Shown here: positions 42,897 to 54,740 of the stretch, one piece after another
Layout of the letters: each line of letters begins with the position of its first letter
Numbering within the stretch: position 1 is the stretch's first letter
NCBI RefSeq assembly: GCF_000275845.1
Contig: NW_006766927.1
Span: 60,470 to 116,377, forward strand
Origin: Dichomitus squalens LYAD-421 SS1
Taxonomy: Eukaryota; Basidiomycota; Agaricomycetes; Polyporales; Polyporaceae
Length of the DNA: 55,908 bases
Reading direction: 5' to 3'
The notes under the pieces: generated by a model
What the model saw: only the letters and a program-made list of their open reading frames with translations
What the model was told of the DNA's origin: nothing
The model's database searches: none
Program-made: the position numbers and the translations under genes

Positions 42897-44442
42897 AGCC
42901 TGTGCTTTCGCCTTCGCTATCCACAATGCTCTATCATATGTTGCGTCAGAATTGTAAGTACAACATGAGCTGCGGTGCATATGTTCATGAAGTCGTTTGC
43001 GTCGATGATATTAGAGCCTGTCATGTAACCGCTCTTTCAGCCGTCTTGTCTCCTCATATGATTCATAATCACGAGACGAGCAATGAGTAGTTACCCGACG
43101 TAGCCAAGGAACTTACGCTGAGTGATTGGTGAACCCATAGCATTTTGCGATCTTGCACAGATTAGGGATTCGTTTGCGTCCGAGCCACCTTCCTCCATTG
43201 CACTATGAGGAGCGAACCAGTCCAGATAGTCACCTCCTCCTTGTCGTTGCGGAGACCTTGTTCGTTGAACGCGATAGCTGTGAACCTGCCCATCAACAAC
43301 AAATTCCTTCACGATGGTGCACCCAGGCGCGGGGTGGCACCGCGCGGTTTGTGTGGAGTCCGGGGTTGTGGCTCGGGTGGGCAGTCTTCGCCCTATGTAC
43401 TACCTGACCTCAGACGTCCAGCGTGGCCGCAATGGGAGCGATCAGCTTCATCATGGACGTTGGACGTTAAACTAACACACGGCTCGACTGGGGTGTTACC
43501 GATAGTGTATATGGCGCGTCGCTGTAATACGACACGTGCTTTGTGATGTGCCCTCCCAGCCACCAGTTGCTCCAACTCCTCACGTTCGCTAGCTATTGCC
43601 AGCTTATATGGATTCCTCAGTAGGACCACCATGTCAGATCCACTTACATAGGACGAAGTCCTCCGCGGTTCGGGTCATTCGGGTAAGTACGGCTGAAGAT
43701 GTCTTGATCTTGCTCACGTGAGATACGTAGCCCCCTACTGGGCGATCTCATCAACAACAATTGTCCGGGGAATTGATGGGAGATCGGCATACATGAAACC
43801 TGGCCCTCTCAACTCTATCCCATATCGCCCTCGGCTCGTTGGACAGGCCACCCCACGGGAGACAATTGGGCTGCTTTTGAATGAGCAAAGTTATTGATTC
43901 CCCAGCAGGCAGCGCAAACTACGGGGAAGAAAGAATGTCCAAACGCGCAGATCAAGCATGAGTGTCCAGGACGCTCAAGAACAACGGGTCAATCCGGTCA
44001 TGCCACATTACACAGCACTTCCACGCGCCAGGTGCGGCTCTTTCATGTGGTCGTTCGGTGAACCACTCGCCACTTCCGGTCGCCAAGCTGTCGAGCACGC
44101 GATACCTATCGCCTAGACGCAAACAAAAATAGACACTATACATCCAAGCTGTACTGATCAGTCTCAATCGCACTTCAGCACATGGAGACCGCACTGTGCA
44201 TACGTCGACACCATCATGCTTCCCCGCGACACAGACGTCCGGCGGGGCTCCCCGCCGCCACAGTGATGCGCCCTGCTCGTTTCTCCAGGAAGACCGACCC
44301 AAGGTATTCCAACGAACTACGTCTCTCAGTCATCACTCTTTGGCGACTGATAGTACCATGTGCTTTTGCATCGGACGTCTGCCTGTGCCTATCTTTCGTC
44401 ATCTTGCGGTCTTGACTACCAAGATGGGTGCGTCTAGCGAAG
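42897..44442. other. 1.5-kb spacer, no gene assigned
   Basis: Short minus-strand frames at 43091-43312 and 43393-43632 and several plus frames occur, but none shows a known motif. No consistent splice pattern joins them. It probably contains the sedolisin promoter in its right part. Confidence 0.4.
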
Positions 44443-44449
44443 TATAAAG
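44443..44449 (+). promoter_or_regulatory. TATA box of the sedolisin gene
   Basis: TATAAAG lies 77 nt before the ATG at 44520, at the distance usual for this locus. Confidence 0.6.
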
Positions 44450-44519
44450 GATTTGCGAAGTCACGGAAGGGGATTCAAGGTCCTCTTCCACCTCACGACC
44501 CAGACGGTTCAGAGTCGCA

Positions 44520-46393
44520 ATGGTTGCCTCCGGCTTGTTCCTCGCATCGCTCATCGCTCTTGCCTTGGGCAAGCCCACCGCCCGCAACCTCAAGCTGCAC
44601 GAGTCCCGCCCCAGCGCCCCGAACGGATTCTCGCTCGTAGGCTCTGCGGACTCCAACCGGACTCTGAAGCTGCGTCTTGCTCTTGCCGAGAGCAACTTCT
44701 CTGAGCTTGAGCGCAAGCTGTATGATGTCAGCACGCCGAAGAGTGCTAACTACGGCAAGCACCTCTCCAAGGCGGAGGTATGTTATGGCCTTGACAATCG
44801 GAAGGGCGAGCCCGACTCATCGATCGTTCGCAGGTACAGCAGCTTGTTGCTCCTGGGCAGGACAGCATCGACGCTGTCAATTCTTGGCTGAAGGAGAACG
44901 ACATCACTGCGAAGACGATCTCCTCTACTGGCGAGTGGATCTCCTTCGAGGTTCCTGTCAGCAAGGCGAACGATCTCTTCGACGCCGACTTCTCTGTCTT
45001 TAAGCACGATGACACCGGCGTGGAGGCGATCCGCACCCTTTCGTACTCTATTCCGGCAGAGCTTCAGGGCCACCTCGATCTCGTCCACCCTACGGTGACA
45101 TTCCCTAATCCGTACAGCCACCTCCCGGTCTTCCAGTCGCCCGTTAAGAAGACGGCTGAAATCCAGAACTTCACCGCCGGTGCTATCCCCTCGTCGTGTT
45201 CGAGCACGATCACTCCTGCTTGTCTTCAGGCCATCTACAACATTCCTACCACAGCTGCGACCGAGTCGTCAAACCAGCTGGGTGTGACTGGCTTTATCGA
45301 CCAGTACGCCAACAAGAAAGACCTCAAGGTACGCATGGTTTGGCTAACCTACTGATCTCCATATTCACCTGACCATGCACGTCTAGACTTTCTTGAAGAA
45401 GTACCGCACCGACATCTCTTCGAGCACCACCTTCACCCTGCAGACCCTCGATGGCGGTTCCAACTCGCAGACGGGTAGCAAGGCCGGTGTCGAGGCTAAC
45501 CTCGACATTCAGTACACTGTCGGCGTTGCCACTGGTGTCCCGACTACCTTTATCTCCGTTGGAGATGACTTCCAGGACGGTGACCTCGAGGGCTTCCTTG
45601 ATGTCATCAACGCCCTCCTCGATGAGGACGCTCCTCCTTCGGTCTTGACGACTTCATATGGCCAGGACGAGAGTACCATCTCTCGTGCCCTCGCAGTGTA
45701 CGTATCTATTCCTCAGTGCTGTCGAACGATATGTTGACCGACGACGGTTACAGTAAACTCTGTAACGCGTATGCTCAGCTTGGTGCTCGTGGTGTTTCTA
45801 TCCTCTTCGCCTCGGGTGACGGTGGTGTCTCCGGCTCGCAGTCTGCCAGCTGCTCCAAATTTGTTCCCACCTTCCCATCCGGCTGCCCCTACATGACCTC
45901 CGTCGGCGCCACCCAGGGTGTAAACCCCGAGACCGCGGCTGACTTCTCCTCCGGCGGCTTCTCCAACTACTGGGGCGTCCCGGACTACCAGAGCGACGCT
46001 GTCAGCACCTACCTCTCCGCGCTCGGCAAGACGAACTCCGGCAAGTACAACGCCTCCGGCCGTGGTTTCCCTGATGTGTCCACCCAGGGTGTGAGCTTCG
46101 AGGTCGTCGTCGATGGCTCCGTAGAGGCGGTCGACGGTACCTCCTGCGCGTCCCCCACGTTCGCGTCCATCATTTCCCTCGTCAACGACAAGCTCGTCGC
46201 GGCAGGCAAGAGTCCGCTCGGCTTCCTCAACCCCTTCCTGTACTCCGACGGCGTCGCCGCCCTCAACGACATCACGTCAGGCTCCAACCCTGGCTGCAAC
46301 ACCAACGGCTTCCCTGCGAAGAAGGGTTGGGACCCTGTCACTGGTCTTGGGACCCCCGACTTCAAGAAGCTCCTCACGGCAGTCGGCTTGTGA
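44520..46393 (+). CDS. Sedolisin-type serine-carboxyl protease (S53), secreted
   Basis: An acid-active protease, probably a tripeptidyl-peptidase or aorsin-like endopeptidase. MVASGLFLASLIALALG is a signal peptide. The next 170 or so residues are the S53 pro-domain (LKLRLALAESNFSELERKLY, SANYGKHLSKAE). The mature catalytic domain has the Glu and Asp of GVEANLDIQY, the oxyanion Asp of FASGDGGVSG and the nucleophile Ser in DGTSCASPTFASI. The Ca-binding end is GWDPVTGLGTPDFKKLL. Three introns (near 44780-44834, 45328-45387 and 45698-45751) close in phase. The motif before the nucleophile is DGTS rather than the common SGTS. The gene is intact, about 560 residues. Confidence 0.93.
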
Positions 46394-47197
46394 GCGTCGC
46401 TCGTTGTAGATCGGATTACGGGTTGTGGCAAAATGCACATTTGTACACTATACAATTCTATCTCTATTGTTATAGATCACCGTCATCTGCATCGTTCACG
46501 TCCTCACGACAACGGCACTGACGGGTTGTTCTTTGGAGGGAACTCCCATGTTATTTGCGCACGCGATAGTAGTGTGGCAAGACGATTGACAGGGACCTTG
46601 GATGCAGTCTGATCCGCATAGACTATAGGAGTCCATGGCCTTTCCTTGGAAAGCTCAAGACCGGATACCCGCCCGATAGTAGGTACTCAGCGTGAAAACG
46701 TTGATGGAATTCCTCGTCAAAGAATGTGTAGTGATTCTGTTTGACCCATGCACCTACGATGATTTGGCAGATCCTGGGTCTGAGGGTTCCCGTCTCACAA
46801 GATCTGCCAAGTCAATAATTGCGATTCTATCGCACATATGTTGCGCCACCACAATTCAATGTTCAAGGCAACGAGCACTCTAGAAGTAGGTATCGAGATT
46901 GAGGTGAAGCGGGAAGCATGCTTGCTTGTTCTGAAGACTGACTCAGAGTGGTGACGGAGCGGCAGTGGCGACGTTGGCAGTACTTACTAGCCACCGGGTC
47001 AGAGGAGGCTGTGCAGCGCGGACCTTGCCCGACGCGCCACAGAAGCCTCTCCATTCCGAGTCGCCCTCTCCGCCACAATTGCAATAGCTTCTCGCATACA
47101 AGGGCCCACAAGCAGTCATATATTCCCGTCGTAAGTCATCCCGCCTGACATCGAGACCATCAACAAGCGCACGGACGCATTATCTTCGTTTATCACC
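46394..47197. other. Spacer between sedolisin and C2-domain gene
   Basis: About 800 bases. No gene is recognised. A weak TATA-like CATATATTC lies near 47117, about 80 nt before the next ATG. Confidence 0.45.
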
Positions 47198-48853
47198 ATG
47201 CCTGGGGGCCGCAGATTGAACCCGCTACAGATGTCTCAACTAGTCGGCTCGCTCCAGAATGCCATGTCACGCGCCAAGACGGAAGCCAAGGACGCCGCGG
47301 CGGCATTCAAGGCCGACGACCATGGAGGTCACCACCTCGTTGACCTCACGATCAAGTTCATCGGTGCATCGGGGCTGCCAAAGATGGACGTCGTGGGATC
47401 CGCGGACCCATATTTCGTCGCCAACCTGGACGACAAGTTGTCATTCGTGTACGTTGAGGTTGCTTGAGGTGGTGTCGTCCACGGCAAGTCGTGGTCCATC
47501 TAATCTCGATATCGCCGTGCATCCGTTGCAGGTCAACAGTGAAGCCGGACACACTCTCCCCTGTATGGAACGAGCTGTGGAAGATCAAGAACGTTCCAAA
47601 CACTGCTACGCTTACCGTTGAAGTCAACGACAAGGACGTCGGTAACATCACGGATGACCACATCGGCAAGTTCTCTACGTCCGTGTCGCCTGGTGCGAAG
47701 GAGTGTACGATCGAGACTGTCTCGTTCCGCAAGAATCGGGGCACGTTTTGGTTGAATGTAGCTATCACCAACCCGGCACACGGCAGGGGGCTGATTGTGT
47801 CTTGACCAGATCGAATCTACGCCATCCACCGATCCAAAGGCGGAGCGCAGGCAATATGTCTTCGATGGTCCCATCCGCTTCTCCCGCCATTTCTCTCCGA
47901 CCGTCGGTCTTCTGACCAACCTCAACGACGCCCGCCTGTACTCGACCTGGAAAATTTACATCAAGGGTGTCCGCATGTTCTTCGGAGACACCGTGCAGCA
48001 TTGGAACAGGAACTACAAAGCCGCACAAACCATCTTCCAGGGTCCTGCGTCCATCGCGGTGCGTTCCACCATCCAGGCGGGCCACCGCATGCTCTACGCG
48101 CGCTCGACCGCGAACGCCTTTGGTGTAATCGACGGCCCAGAGGACATCTTCCGCCTACTCCTCCATGGCAGCGTCGGAAACCCCATCGGGATAGGCAACA
48201 ACAGCTCAGTGCCTTCCGGGAGTGCCGGCCACTCGGGCGGTCTGCTCTCTGGCCTCGCTCCGCTCCCGCTCCCAAACATCAACGCGAGCAGCCCAACCCC
48301 GTTCGCGCACCGCGTCAAGCCCGCAGTGTACACGTACGTCATCGCGGTCGAGGACGACTCGTTCCGTTTTTCCGAGACGGGCGCCGCGTTCTTCGTCGAC
48401 TTCGCGTCCAAGCACGCGCTCCACGCGAATTGCGCGCAGGCCGTGCGCTACTCGGGCGAGTTCCATCCGCGCCCCGCCGGCGGCTGGGAGAACTTCAGCG
48501 ACGACACGCCAGACGACGCGGTCCAGTGGGAGCTCGTCATCGACAACAACAGCGGTACGTACAGCCCCGACCCGCTCATGCTGCCAGACTTGAAGGAGCT
48601 GCTCGAGTACAACTTTCCGGGCTTCACCATCTACGCGTGGGATCGCGAGGACCCGCGGCTCGTGCACAGCCGGGAGGCGTGCAGGGCGTACGCGTTGGAC
48701 AAACGTGGAGTGAGACAGGATGAACTGCAGCCGCACGCAGTACCCGGACAGCAGACGCTCTCGCAGTCCGCGCGGACGCAGAGTGGACCGGATGCATCGG
48801 AGCAGCCCCACGGTGCTGCGGGCACGACTTTGGGCGAGGCGATCGAAGCTTGA
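47198..48853 (+). CDS. C2-domain protein of unknown function
   Basis: Three exons give about 510 residues. The C2 domain spans roughly residues 45-155: VDLTIKFIGASGLPKMD, VGSADPYFVANL with the Asp residues of a Ca-binding loop, LSPVWNELWKI and VEVNDKDVGNITDDHIGKF, with another acidic loop. C2 folds bind phospholipids, often with calcium. The long C-terminal half (RQYVFDGPIRFSRHFSP, DARLYSTWKIYIKGVRMFF, YTYVIAVEDDSFRFSETGAAF, WELVIDNNSGTYSPDPLML, FPGFTIYAWDRED) is conserved-looking but I do not recognise a named domain; it ends in a low-complexity Gln/Ser tail. Introns near 47450-47531 and 47759-47808 close in phase. No transmembrane segment is seen. Likely a membrane-associated cytosolic protein. 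Confidence 0.82.
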
Positions 48854-49394
48854 GAAGGAATGGTGGTATGAGTATGGGGATATCTATAGACATCTCGAGG
48901 AGTTTGGACTTTGCCCTTGCTGATTCGTCACAGATATTTCGATGGTGAAGTGAAGTTATTCGTCTACCTATGTACCAAGTCACGTACGAGCGACCGTTGT
49001 GTACCGAGTAATATACCCGCTTGATGTTGCTCTCTCGCGCAGGAGCATGCTCATGTTTGTACATGCGATTGGAAAATGATTAGGTAAACGATACCGAGGC
49101 CACGGGCACACGGGCGGAAACAAGTCCAGTCTGCATTTGCAGCACGAGAGAACATACGGAACGTGGATGGGTTAGATGAAAGCAGGGGTATGCAGAAATG
49201 ACGACTATGACAACACGTAATAGCTACAGAAGGGGTGATCGCATGGAGGATGTTAGTATAGTACAATCTGTTGCCTTCCAGCCTATCGATACAGAAAGAA
49301 GTCACGAGAACGAGGGCAAGTCAGCAATAAGGTCAGGTAGCAGAGAAGCTTGCGCAGCGCACCATTTTGCACGCGACAAACTGACAAAGGGCAG
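48854..49394. other. Spacer between convergent C2 and low-complexity genes
   Basis: About 540 bases where two genes end towards each other. Nothing coding is evident. It should hold both 3' untranslated regions. Confidence 0.45.
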
Positions 49395-51644
49395 TCACAT
49401 CTCCATGTCATCATCCTCATCCTCTTCCGAACCCGTAGAAGTAGTAGAGAGCAGCAGATCATCGGCAGATATGGAATGACGCAGAGACGTCGGTCTCCGC
49501 AAGGGCGATTCAAGACCGGTGGCTTTGTTCTCCAGCGGGCGACTCCTGTCGCGCCGCCGCAAGACCATGTGCGCCACTAGGTGCGCGATGGTCTTCGTCC
49601 AGCCCTTACCGCCTCCCACGACAAGGGGCGGGAGCCCCTCCATCGGCGACATCGGCGAATGCATCTTGAAGTCGAGCAGGGCTCCGATTTCCTTCGACCG
49701 CTGCTTCTGCAGCTTCCGCGTCCGACGAGCCTCTGCGCGCATGTCCATCAGCGAATGCAACTCGCGCTTGCGAATGCGCTTCTCCGCAGGGTCTAAGATG
49801 TCGGAGTCCATTTGCATCGCATCGGGGTCTCCTTGGACGTGAGACGGGGGTAGAAGTGCGCTCGCGGTGGCAGTAATCCGCTCGCCGAGCTCCGCCTCGG
49901 CCATGCGTGCCGCACGTTCCTGGGCAAGAGCGTTCTTGCGGAGCGCCCGGAGCGCGAGGAACTCGTCGATCTCGACGTTCGCGCTCTCGGGGTCCAGCTG
50001 AATATCGAGGAAGCCAAAGTCGTCTTCATCGGGTGACGGCGAGCGCGCGAGAGGCGGGTCCGACTGCAGAAAGAGTCCGAGACCCGCTTGAGGTTCCGGG
50101 GCGCCACCAAGAAGCGAGGGCGCGATCGTGTCCATCGGAGGGCCTGCCGGCTCCGGGAACATGGACAGGTCCTCGCCTTCGAGCTCCGGGAGCAAAGAAT
50201 GAGGGGAATGCGGGGATCCTGGGGGCTCTGAGGCGTCATACATGTCGAGATCTGCTAGAGGGAGGAGATTACTATGTGGCGATCGCGGTACGGGCGTGAG
50301 GTGGATGTCCCCATGGGGGAGCGTGGGGTCGTAAAGGTCGTTCAGAGGTTGTCGTCGCGGAGACGGTGGCGGCAGTTCTGCAATATCATCATCCTCCGAA
50401 GGCATAATGGTGTCGGAAAACTCCGAGTCAACGTCGGTGGACTGGGGATGGAGTAGGGAGGAGTGGGGGTAGTGAATGAAAGGATCGTGTTCCTCCGCAA
50501 GAGGCGTTGGCTCGTTCGAGAGCAATGGCTCACCAAACGGTTGAATAGAAGACTTCCCTTGGAACCAATAGGGGGTGTGCTGGCCAAAGGATAGCTCGAC
50601 GGGAGAAAGCGGAGAGGGTTGCTGCAAGGGCATCGTATGAAAGCCAAGCGAAGAATCAAGCTCGTCGAGCTCAAGAGAAAGCCCACCGGGCTTCGGAGAG
50701 GATGGTGGAGAAGTAACGTCTATCAACGTGTTGCTTGGACTCCAGTCCATGACGGGGCTAGGCATCCAGCTCTCCGCATTGCTCTCCATACCCGAAGGGC
50801 TGACCGAGGAGACGAAGGTATCGGAATAACCGCTACTTTGACTGTCAACGGGGAAGTTGGGCAGAGCACCATGCAGAGACGGCAGGTCGACAGTCTGCAA
50901 GCCCTCCTCCATGCTCAGCGGCGAATGAGGAATCCATACCGAGGTCGGCTCAATCAACGCGTCAGCACCTTGAGAGCCGTCAAGCGTCCGGTCATCCTCG
51001 CAACCTCCCTGCGACCCAAACTCTTCGAACCCAGAATCATCACGTACCGGCGGGAACAGTGGCGCAGTCGCACCGCCGTCCTGCAGATCCTCGCCGTACC
51101 TCCAGCTCTCTATCTGATGCCCCTCATCCTCGGACTGACTTCCCTGCGGTAGCTCCGATGTGCCGACGAGCACTGTTGGTGGAGGAGATAACGGCGCGAT
51201 GTGTCGGGCGCCATCGTGTGACATGTTCTCATCGACACCTTCTTCTCGACAATTTGGGCAATCTTGCTTGTGAAAGGTTTCGCCAGATACGTCGGGAAGC
51301 GGGATAGTCGATGCGAGTGCCGCGTCGGTGAGCGGGGGAGACGGGTAAACGGGTTGGGGTTGGCGATGTTGATCGGAAGGCGGCGTGGATTTCGCTCGTG
51401 AATCCGGTGGCACGGGAGTATCGAGGGGAGTGAACGCGGTATGTGACGCTTGAGCAAAAGGACATTGATGTGGCGAGATTCGCCACGATCGCGAGGTTAT
51501 GTCGATGGGGGTTGGTGGGAAGGGGGGAGGACGCAAGCTTGAACAAACTTGATCCTTCGAGGGAGAAAGGCGTGCCCCGCACGTATTCATGGTCATGGCG
51601 TTGTATGTGGCCGTCGCTGTAGGGGTACGGAAGACATTGAGCAT
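49395..51644 (-). CDS. Low-complexity Pro/Ser-rich protein, function unknown
   Basis: A single uninterrupted open frame of 749 residues, unusually long for this intron-dense locus, so it is very likely real. It is rich in Pro, Ser, Glu and Asp, with many SP and TP sites (for example PHSPHS and SPSPDEDDF), and mostly disordered. From about residue 555 a helical, charged region appears (IDEFLALRALRKNALAQERAA) with a basic patch further on (KRIRKRELHSLMDMRAEARR, RTRKLQKQRSKEIG). A conserved-looking stretch PPLVVGGGKGWTKTIAHLV follows, and an acidic tail EEDEDDDMEM ends the protein. I do not recognise a family. The composition would suit a nuclear or regulatory protein controlled by proline-directed kinases, but that is inference. 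Confidence 0.75.
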   Translation of the reverse strand: MLNVFRTPTATATYNAMTMNTCGARLSPSKDQVCSSLRPPPFPPTPIDITSRSWRISPHQCPFAQASHTAFTPLDTPVPPDSRAKSTPPSDQHRQPQPVYPSPPLTDAALASTIPLPDVSGETFHKQDCPNCREEGVDENMSHDGARHIAPLSPPPTVLVGTSELPQGSQSEDEGHQIESWRYGEDLQDGGATAPLFPPVRDDSGFEEFGSQGGCEDDRTLDGSQGADALIEPTSVWIPHSPLSMEEGLQTVDLPSLHGALPNFPVDSQSSGYSDTFVSSVSPSGMESNAESWMPSPVMDWSPSNTLIDVTSPPSSPKPGGLSLELDELDSSLGFHTMPLQQPSPLSPVELSFGQHTPYWFQGKSSIQPFGEPLLSNEPTPLAEEHDPFIHYPHSSLLHPQSTDVDSEFSDTIMPSEDDDIAELPPPSPRRQPLNDLYDPTLPHGDIHLTPVPRSPHSNLLPLADLDMYDASEPPGSPHSPHSLLPELEGEDLSMFPEPAGPPMDTIAPSLLGGAPEPQAGLGLFLQSDPPLARSPSPDEDDFGFLDIQLDPESANVEIDEFLALRALRKNALAQERAARMAEAELGERITATASALLPPSHVQGDPDAMQMDSDILDPAEKRIRKRELHSLMDMRAEARRTRKLQKQRSKEIGALLDFKMHSPMSPMEGLPPLVVGGGKGWTKTIAHLVAHMVLRRRDRSRPLENKATGLESPLRRPTSLRHSISADDLLLSTTSTGSEEDEDDDMEM

Positions 51645-54469
51645 GCTTTGTCACAGCGTTGCCGCGGTAGGACAGTCGTTCGCTGGCGGTGACGAGCGCT
51701 TGGATGATGTTGAACAGAAGAGAAATCGACACTCACGATGGTTGTGTTCAGCAACTACAATGCCATGATGTGCGCAATGGACAACAGTTCTGAAAACCAA
51801 CGAGGACGAGCTGCAAACAAGACGCAGCGGTGCCCTGTCCCGCATGTTCTGAACTTTGCCCTCCCAGAGCCAGATTAGCGGGTCCCCAGCCACTGGGGTG
51901 AGCATCAATATCACGTAATCTGCCCTTCCTTTCTTCCTCCGGCGACAGTGACACAGCATCTGACGCCGTCAATAATGACATCTTTACCCCTTTTCTTACT
52001 GGTCTGCTTGGCCGGTTCAGCAGGATGGCGCCACTATCGGGCCGGTAGACCAGGGGTGATTGGGGTCTGAATGCCTTGCGCCGACCTGTGTGCGACGGGT
52101 CCATCTTCACCTTCTACGATGCTGTACACTCTCGCCTCGAGGCACATCTACGATACTCTCGCTGTCTTATTTCCGACGTTGCCGACCCCTCGCCGTCTCT
52201 GCCCTAGCCCACCGCCCTCTCTCACTCTCACCTGCCCTCTCCTATATATGTATTTGGCTCTTAGGAGCACTCCGATCGGCAGTGTCTTTGTGTGGCCCAC
52301 TACACTAGCGTGGTCTTCGACCACGGTGTTCGCGCGCGCCATCAAATCGGAATTCGCACAGATGCGTCCTACCCGACCGTAAGTAGGGCTTCACCCCCGC
52401 ACGCCCCGAGCACGAGGCCCGTTCGCCAAACAACCTGCCTATCTCGCTGCATCGATTCTCGACATCCTAGTCACCCGCCCGTCTTCGAGCATCCTGGCCT
52501 AGTCTCAGACCTGTTCTCGTCCCATTTTCACTTTCAGTCAGCTTGGCTGCCCCACTCCATCCGCGCTCCGTCGAGACTCCGGCCGCTCGAGGTCCGAGTT
52601 GTCTAGACTCGCCGGTCTCACTGCCACGCCGTGCATGTCACGCCGTCCTTAACCTTTCATTTACAGTGCTTGACGGAATGGCCATTCGTCGCGGCTGCGG
52701 TGTACGATATATATGAGCTGTGCGAACGAGTAGCTGCGGACACTATATGACAAGACGCCTTGATTCTCTATAGAACATCTAGACGTGATGTCCTATGAGG
52801 CCTTCGAAGATTCCCTCGGCCGCCGGTATCGTTCCAACATACGCCACGCAAGTGCGCTTTCCGAGAGTACGTCGTTCCGATTGCATTAGCAACAGGGCCT
52901 TTGTTATAATCCCAGTACATATAGAACGGCATCGTTCCTGATAACCATGTTTCTCTCGGCTTGTGTCTACAAGCGAGAAAATAGACGTTGCCCACGCCAC
53001 AAGTGGGCGTGCTTCTGGCCGCACACGCGTTGCCTGGCATGGGAGTTGGGTGTCCGAGACGAGATGCATCGAGGCAGGGTACAACATCCTGTCTTGGAGC
53101 ACCTCGTCTCCTATTGGGTGTCTTGGCCGAGAAGAAGGCTGCACATCACGGTTCATTAATTGCCTTCTGTCACCTCCGGTTCCTCGGCCCCTGGCGAGGA
53201 TCTTCTCATACCCATGCGTCTATGCTGATCGTCGAGGGTGTGGGGTTGCATCAGTAGAACGAGGTCGTCTGCCAACGTCACCCGTGATCAAGCTCGATAT
53301 GGTCTATCATCGTGACGTAGTTTCTTGATCTCTGAACGGATAGCTTGCGTGTATATCTTTGTGCGTCAATAGAGTGGGTTATAGAATGCACGGAAGGTGC
53401 AGGCAGACGCCCTCAGATGCACCACATTAGCTACGCGTTCCCAGATGATGCGACGGCATTCGGATGGCTCTATAGTTGCGTAGCGAAGGCCAGAAGGTGA
53501 ACCATGCTACGCGTGTCATGACAATAGAACACACCTTCGCAAGTCAGCGGACCACTTCACTTGGGCGCCCTGCTGTCCTCGGGCGCGGAAGTCATCATTA
53601 TCGATTCATCGCTGTGGGTTCATCTGCTACGCAAAGCCATGATGCACACGGCCGTTCTGCTGCCACGAACATGAAACTCTCCCCCCTCCCGGGTCTAGTC
53701 TCGCTAGGCGTTCCTAAGAGGTCCAGACCTGAAGAGCATTTGCCTCAGGTCTCGAGTAACCAGCGCCGTCACACTGGACGCTCAGATCTCAGAGGTGAGG
53801 TTCTACGGACCGTACACATCCGATGTCGTACACCTCCATACCTACCACGCCGCTAGCCAAGGATGCCACTGAAAAGCGCACCGCTAGGTGTACATAATCA
53901 GCCTCGAGGCCGTTGTCAGTGTGAGGGATCCGGTGAATCGCGCGAGCGACTTAGGATGCACGGGTAGTAAGTGTACACCCTGTGCCTTGGTCCTGTGCAC
54001 CGCGCAGTAGTTGTGAACAAACCTGTACACTAGTACGGCGAGTCTTGCCCCTAGCGCTATTGTAGTACAGATTGCAGCTCGTCCGAAAGCCTATGAACGC
54101 ATACTACGCGTAGGCTAGGTTAACCTTCCCGAATCGAATTTCGCAGTCTTGATGATTTCCCAGACTCTTGCCTCATATCCAAGAATACGCTTTCTTTACT
54201 CCAGGATTTCTTGTGAAGTGAGGTACAACCAACGCGTGCAGAGATGACGACTGGCAAACAGTCAAGAAAGCAGATGCGTTCCGAGAGCGGGCGGGCCATG
54301 CGGTTTTCTGTCAGAGGATGCCTGTGTGGCCTTCTCGACTGATGTCCCTAAACCACGCTTAGTCCTTTCGTGCACCAAATGATGTATGGGGTTTGAAGCT
54401 AAACAACCATATTGCAAGTGTGAGGCGGCACATCCTCGCATTGATAGTCCCGCAGTCAGAATGTTGGGT
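51645..54469. other. 2.8-kb gene-poor region
   Basis: The first part is upstream of the low-complexity gene; a TATATATG box lies near 52239 on the plus strand with CT-rich sequence around it. The frames at 52060-52600, 52768-53330 and 53476-53856 are short, overlap on several strands and show no motif. I see no supported gene. Confidence 0.45.
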
Positions 54470-54740
54470 CTAGATATCCCGTACACCAAGTTGGCCGTGG
54501 TCGCCTGAGGAGTCGAACCGACCACGGAATCTCGGATGTCGCTCAATCTCCGAGATGGAGAATGAGGAGAGGCAGATCATGTGCCATCGCCGACAGACTG
54601 AGGTCAGATGTAGGCTTCGTCGACACTGCCATATCCGACCAAAGGTTTTGACCAGCACCTCGGTGGGGAGCGTGTGGATCGGGAGTGCGGCGTTGTGGAG
54701 GGGTAACATAGTGTAGGGAAAGAGATGGTGTTCCTCTAAG
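54470..54740 (-). pseudogene. F-box gene relict
   Basis: On the minus strand EHHLFPYTMLPLHNAALPIH followed by TLPTEVLVKTFGRIWQ and LHLTSVCRRWHMICLS matches the F-box of the gene at 39428 almost residue for residue. Upstream the N-terminal helix is missing, and downstream the match stops after CLSS. Only the F-box core survives, in the opposite orientation and about 14 kb away from the other copy. A perfect 9-bp inverted repeat (CCGTGGTCG and CGACCACGG, 54495-54527) lies at its 3' end. Confidence 0.75.

Noticed and set aside
43091..43632. Two minus-strand frames that could be exons of one small gene
   Set aside because: No donor/acceptor pair joins them in phase and neither has a known motif.
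52060..52620. Overlapping plus-strand frames behind a TATATATG box
   Set aside because: Ser/Pro-rich translations in two frames without motif; base composition alone explains the open frames.
54500..54530. GGTTCGACTCC on the minus strand, another B-box look-alike
   Set aside because: It lies at the end of the F-box relict and no cloverleaf can be drawn.
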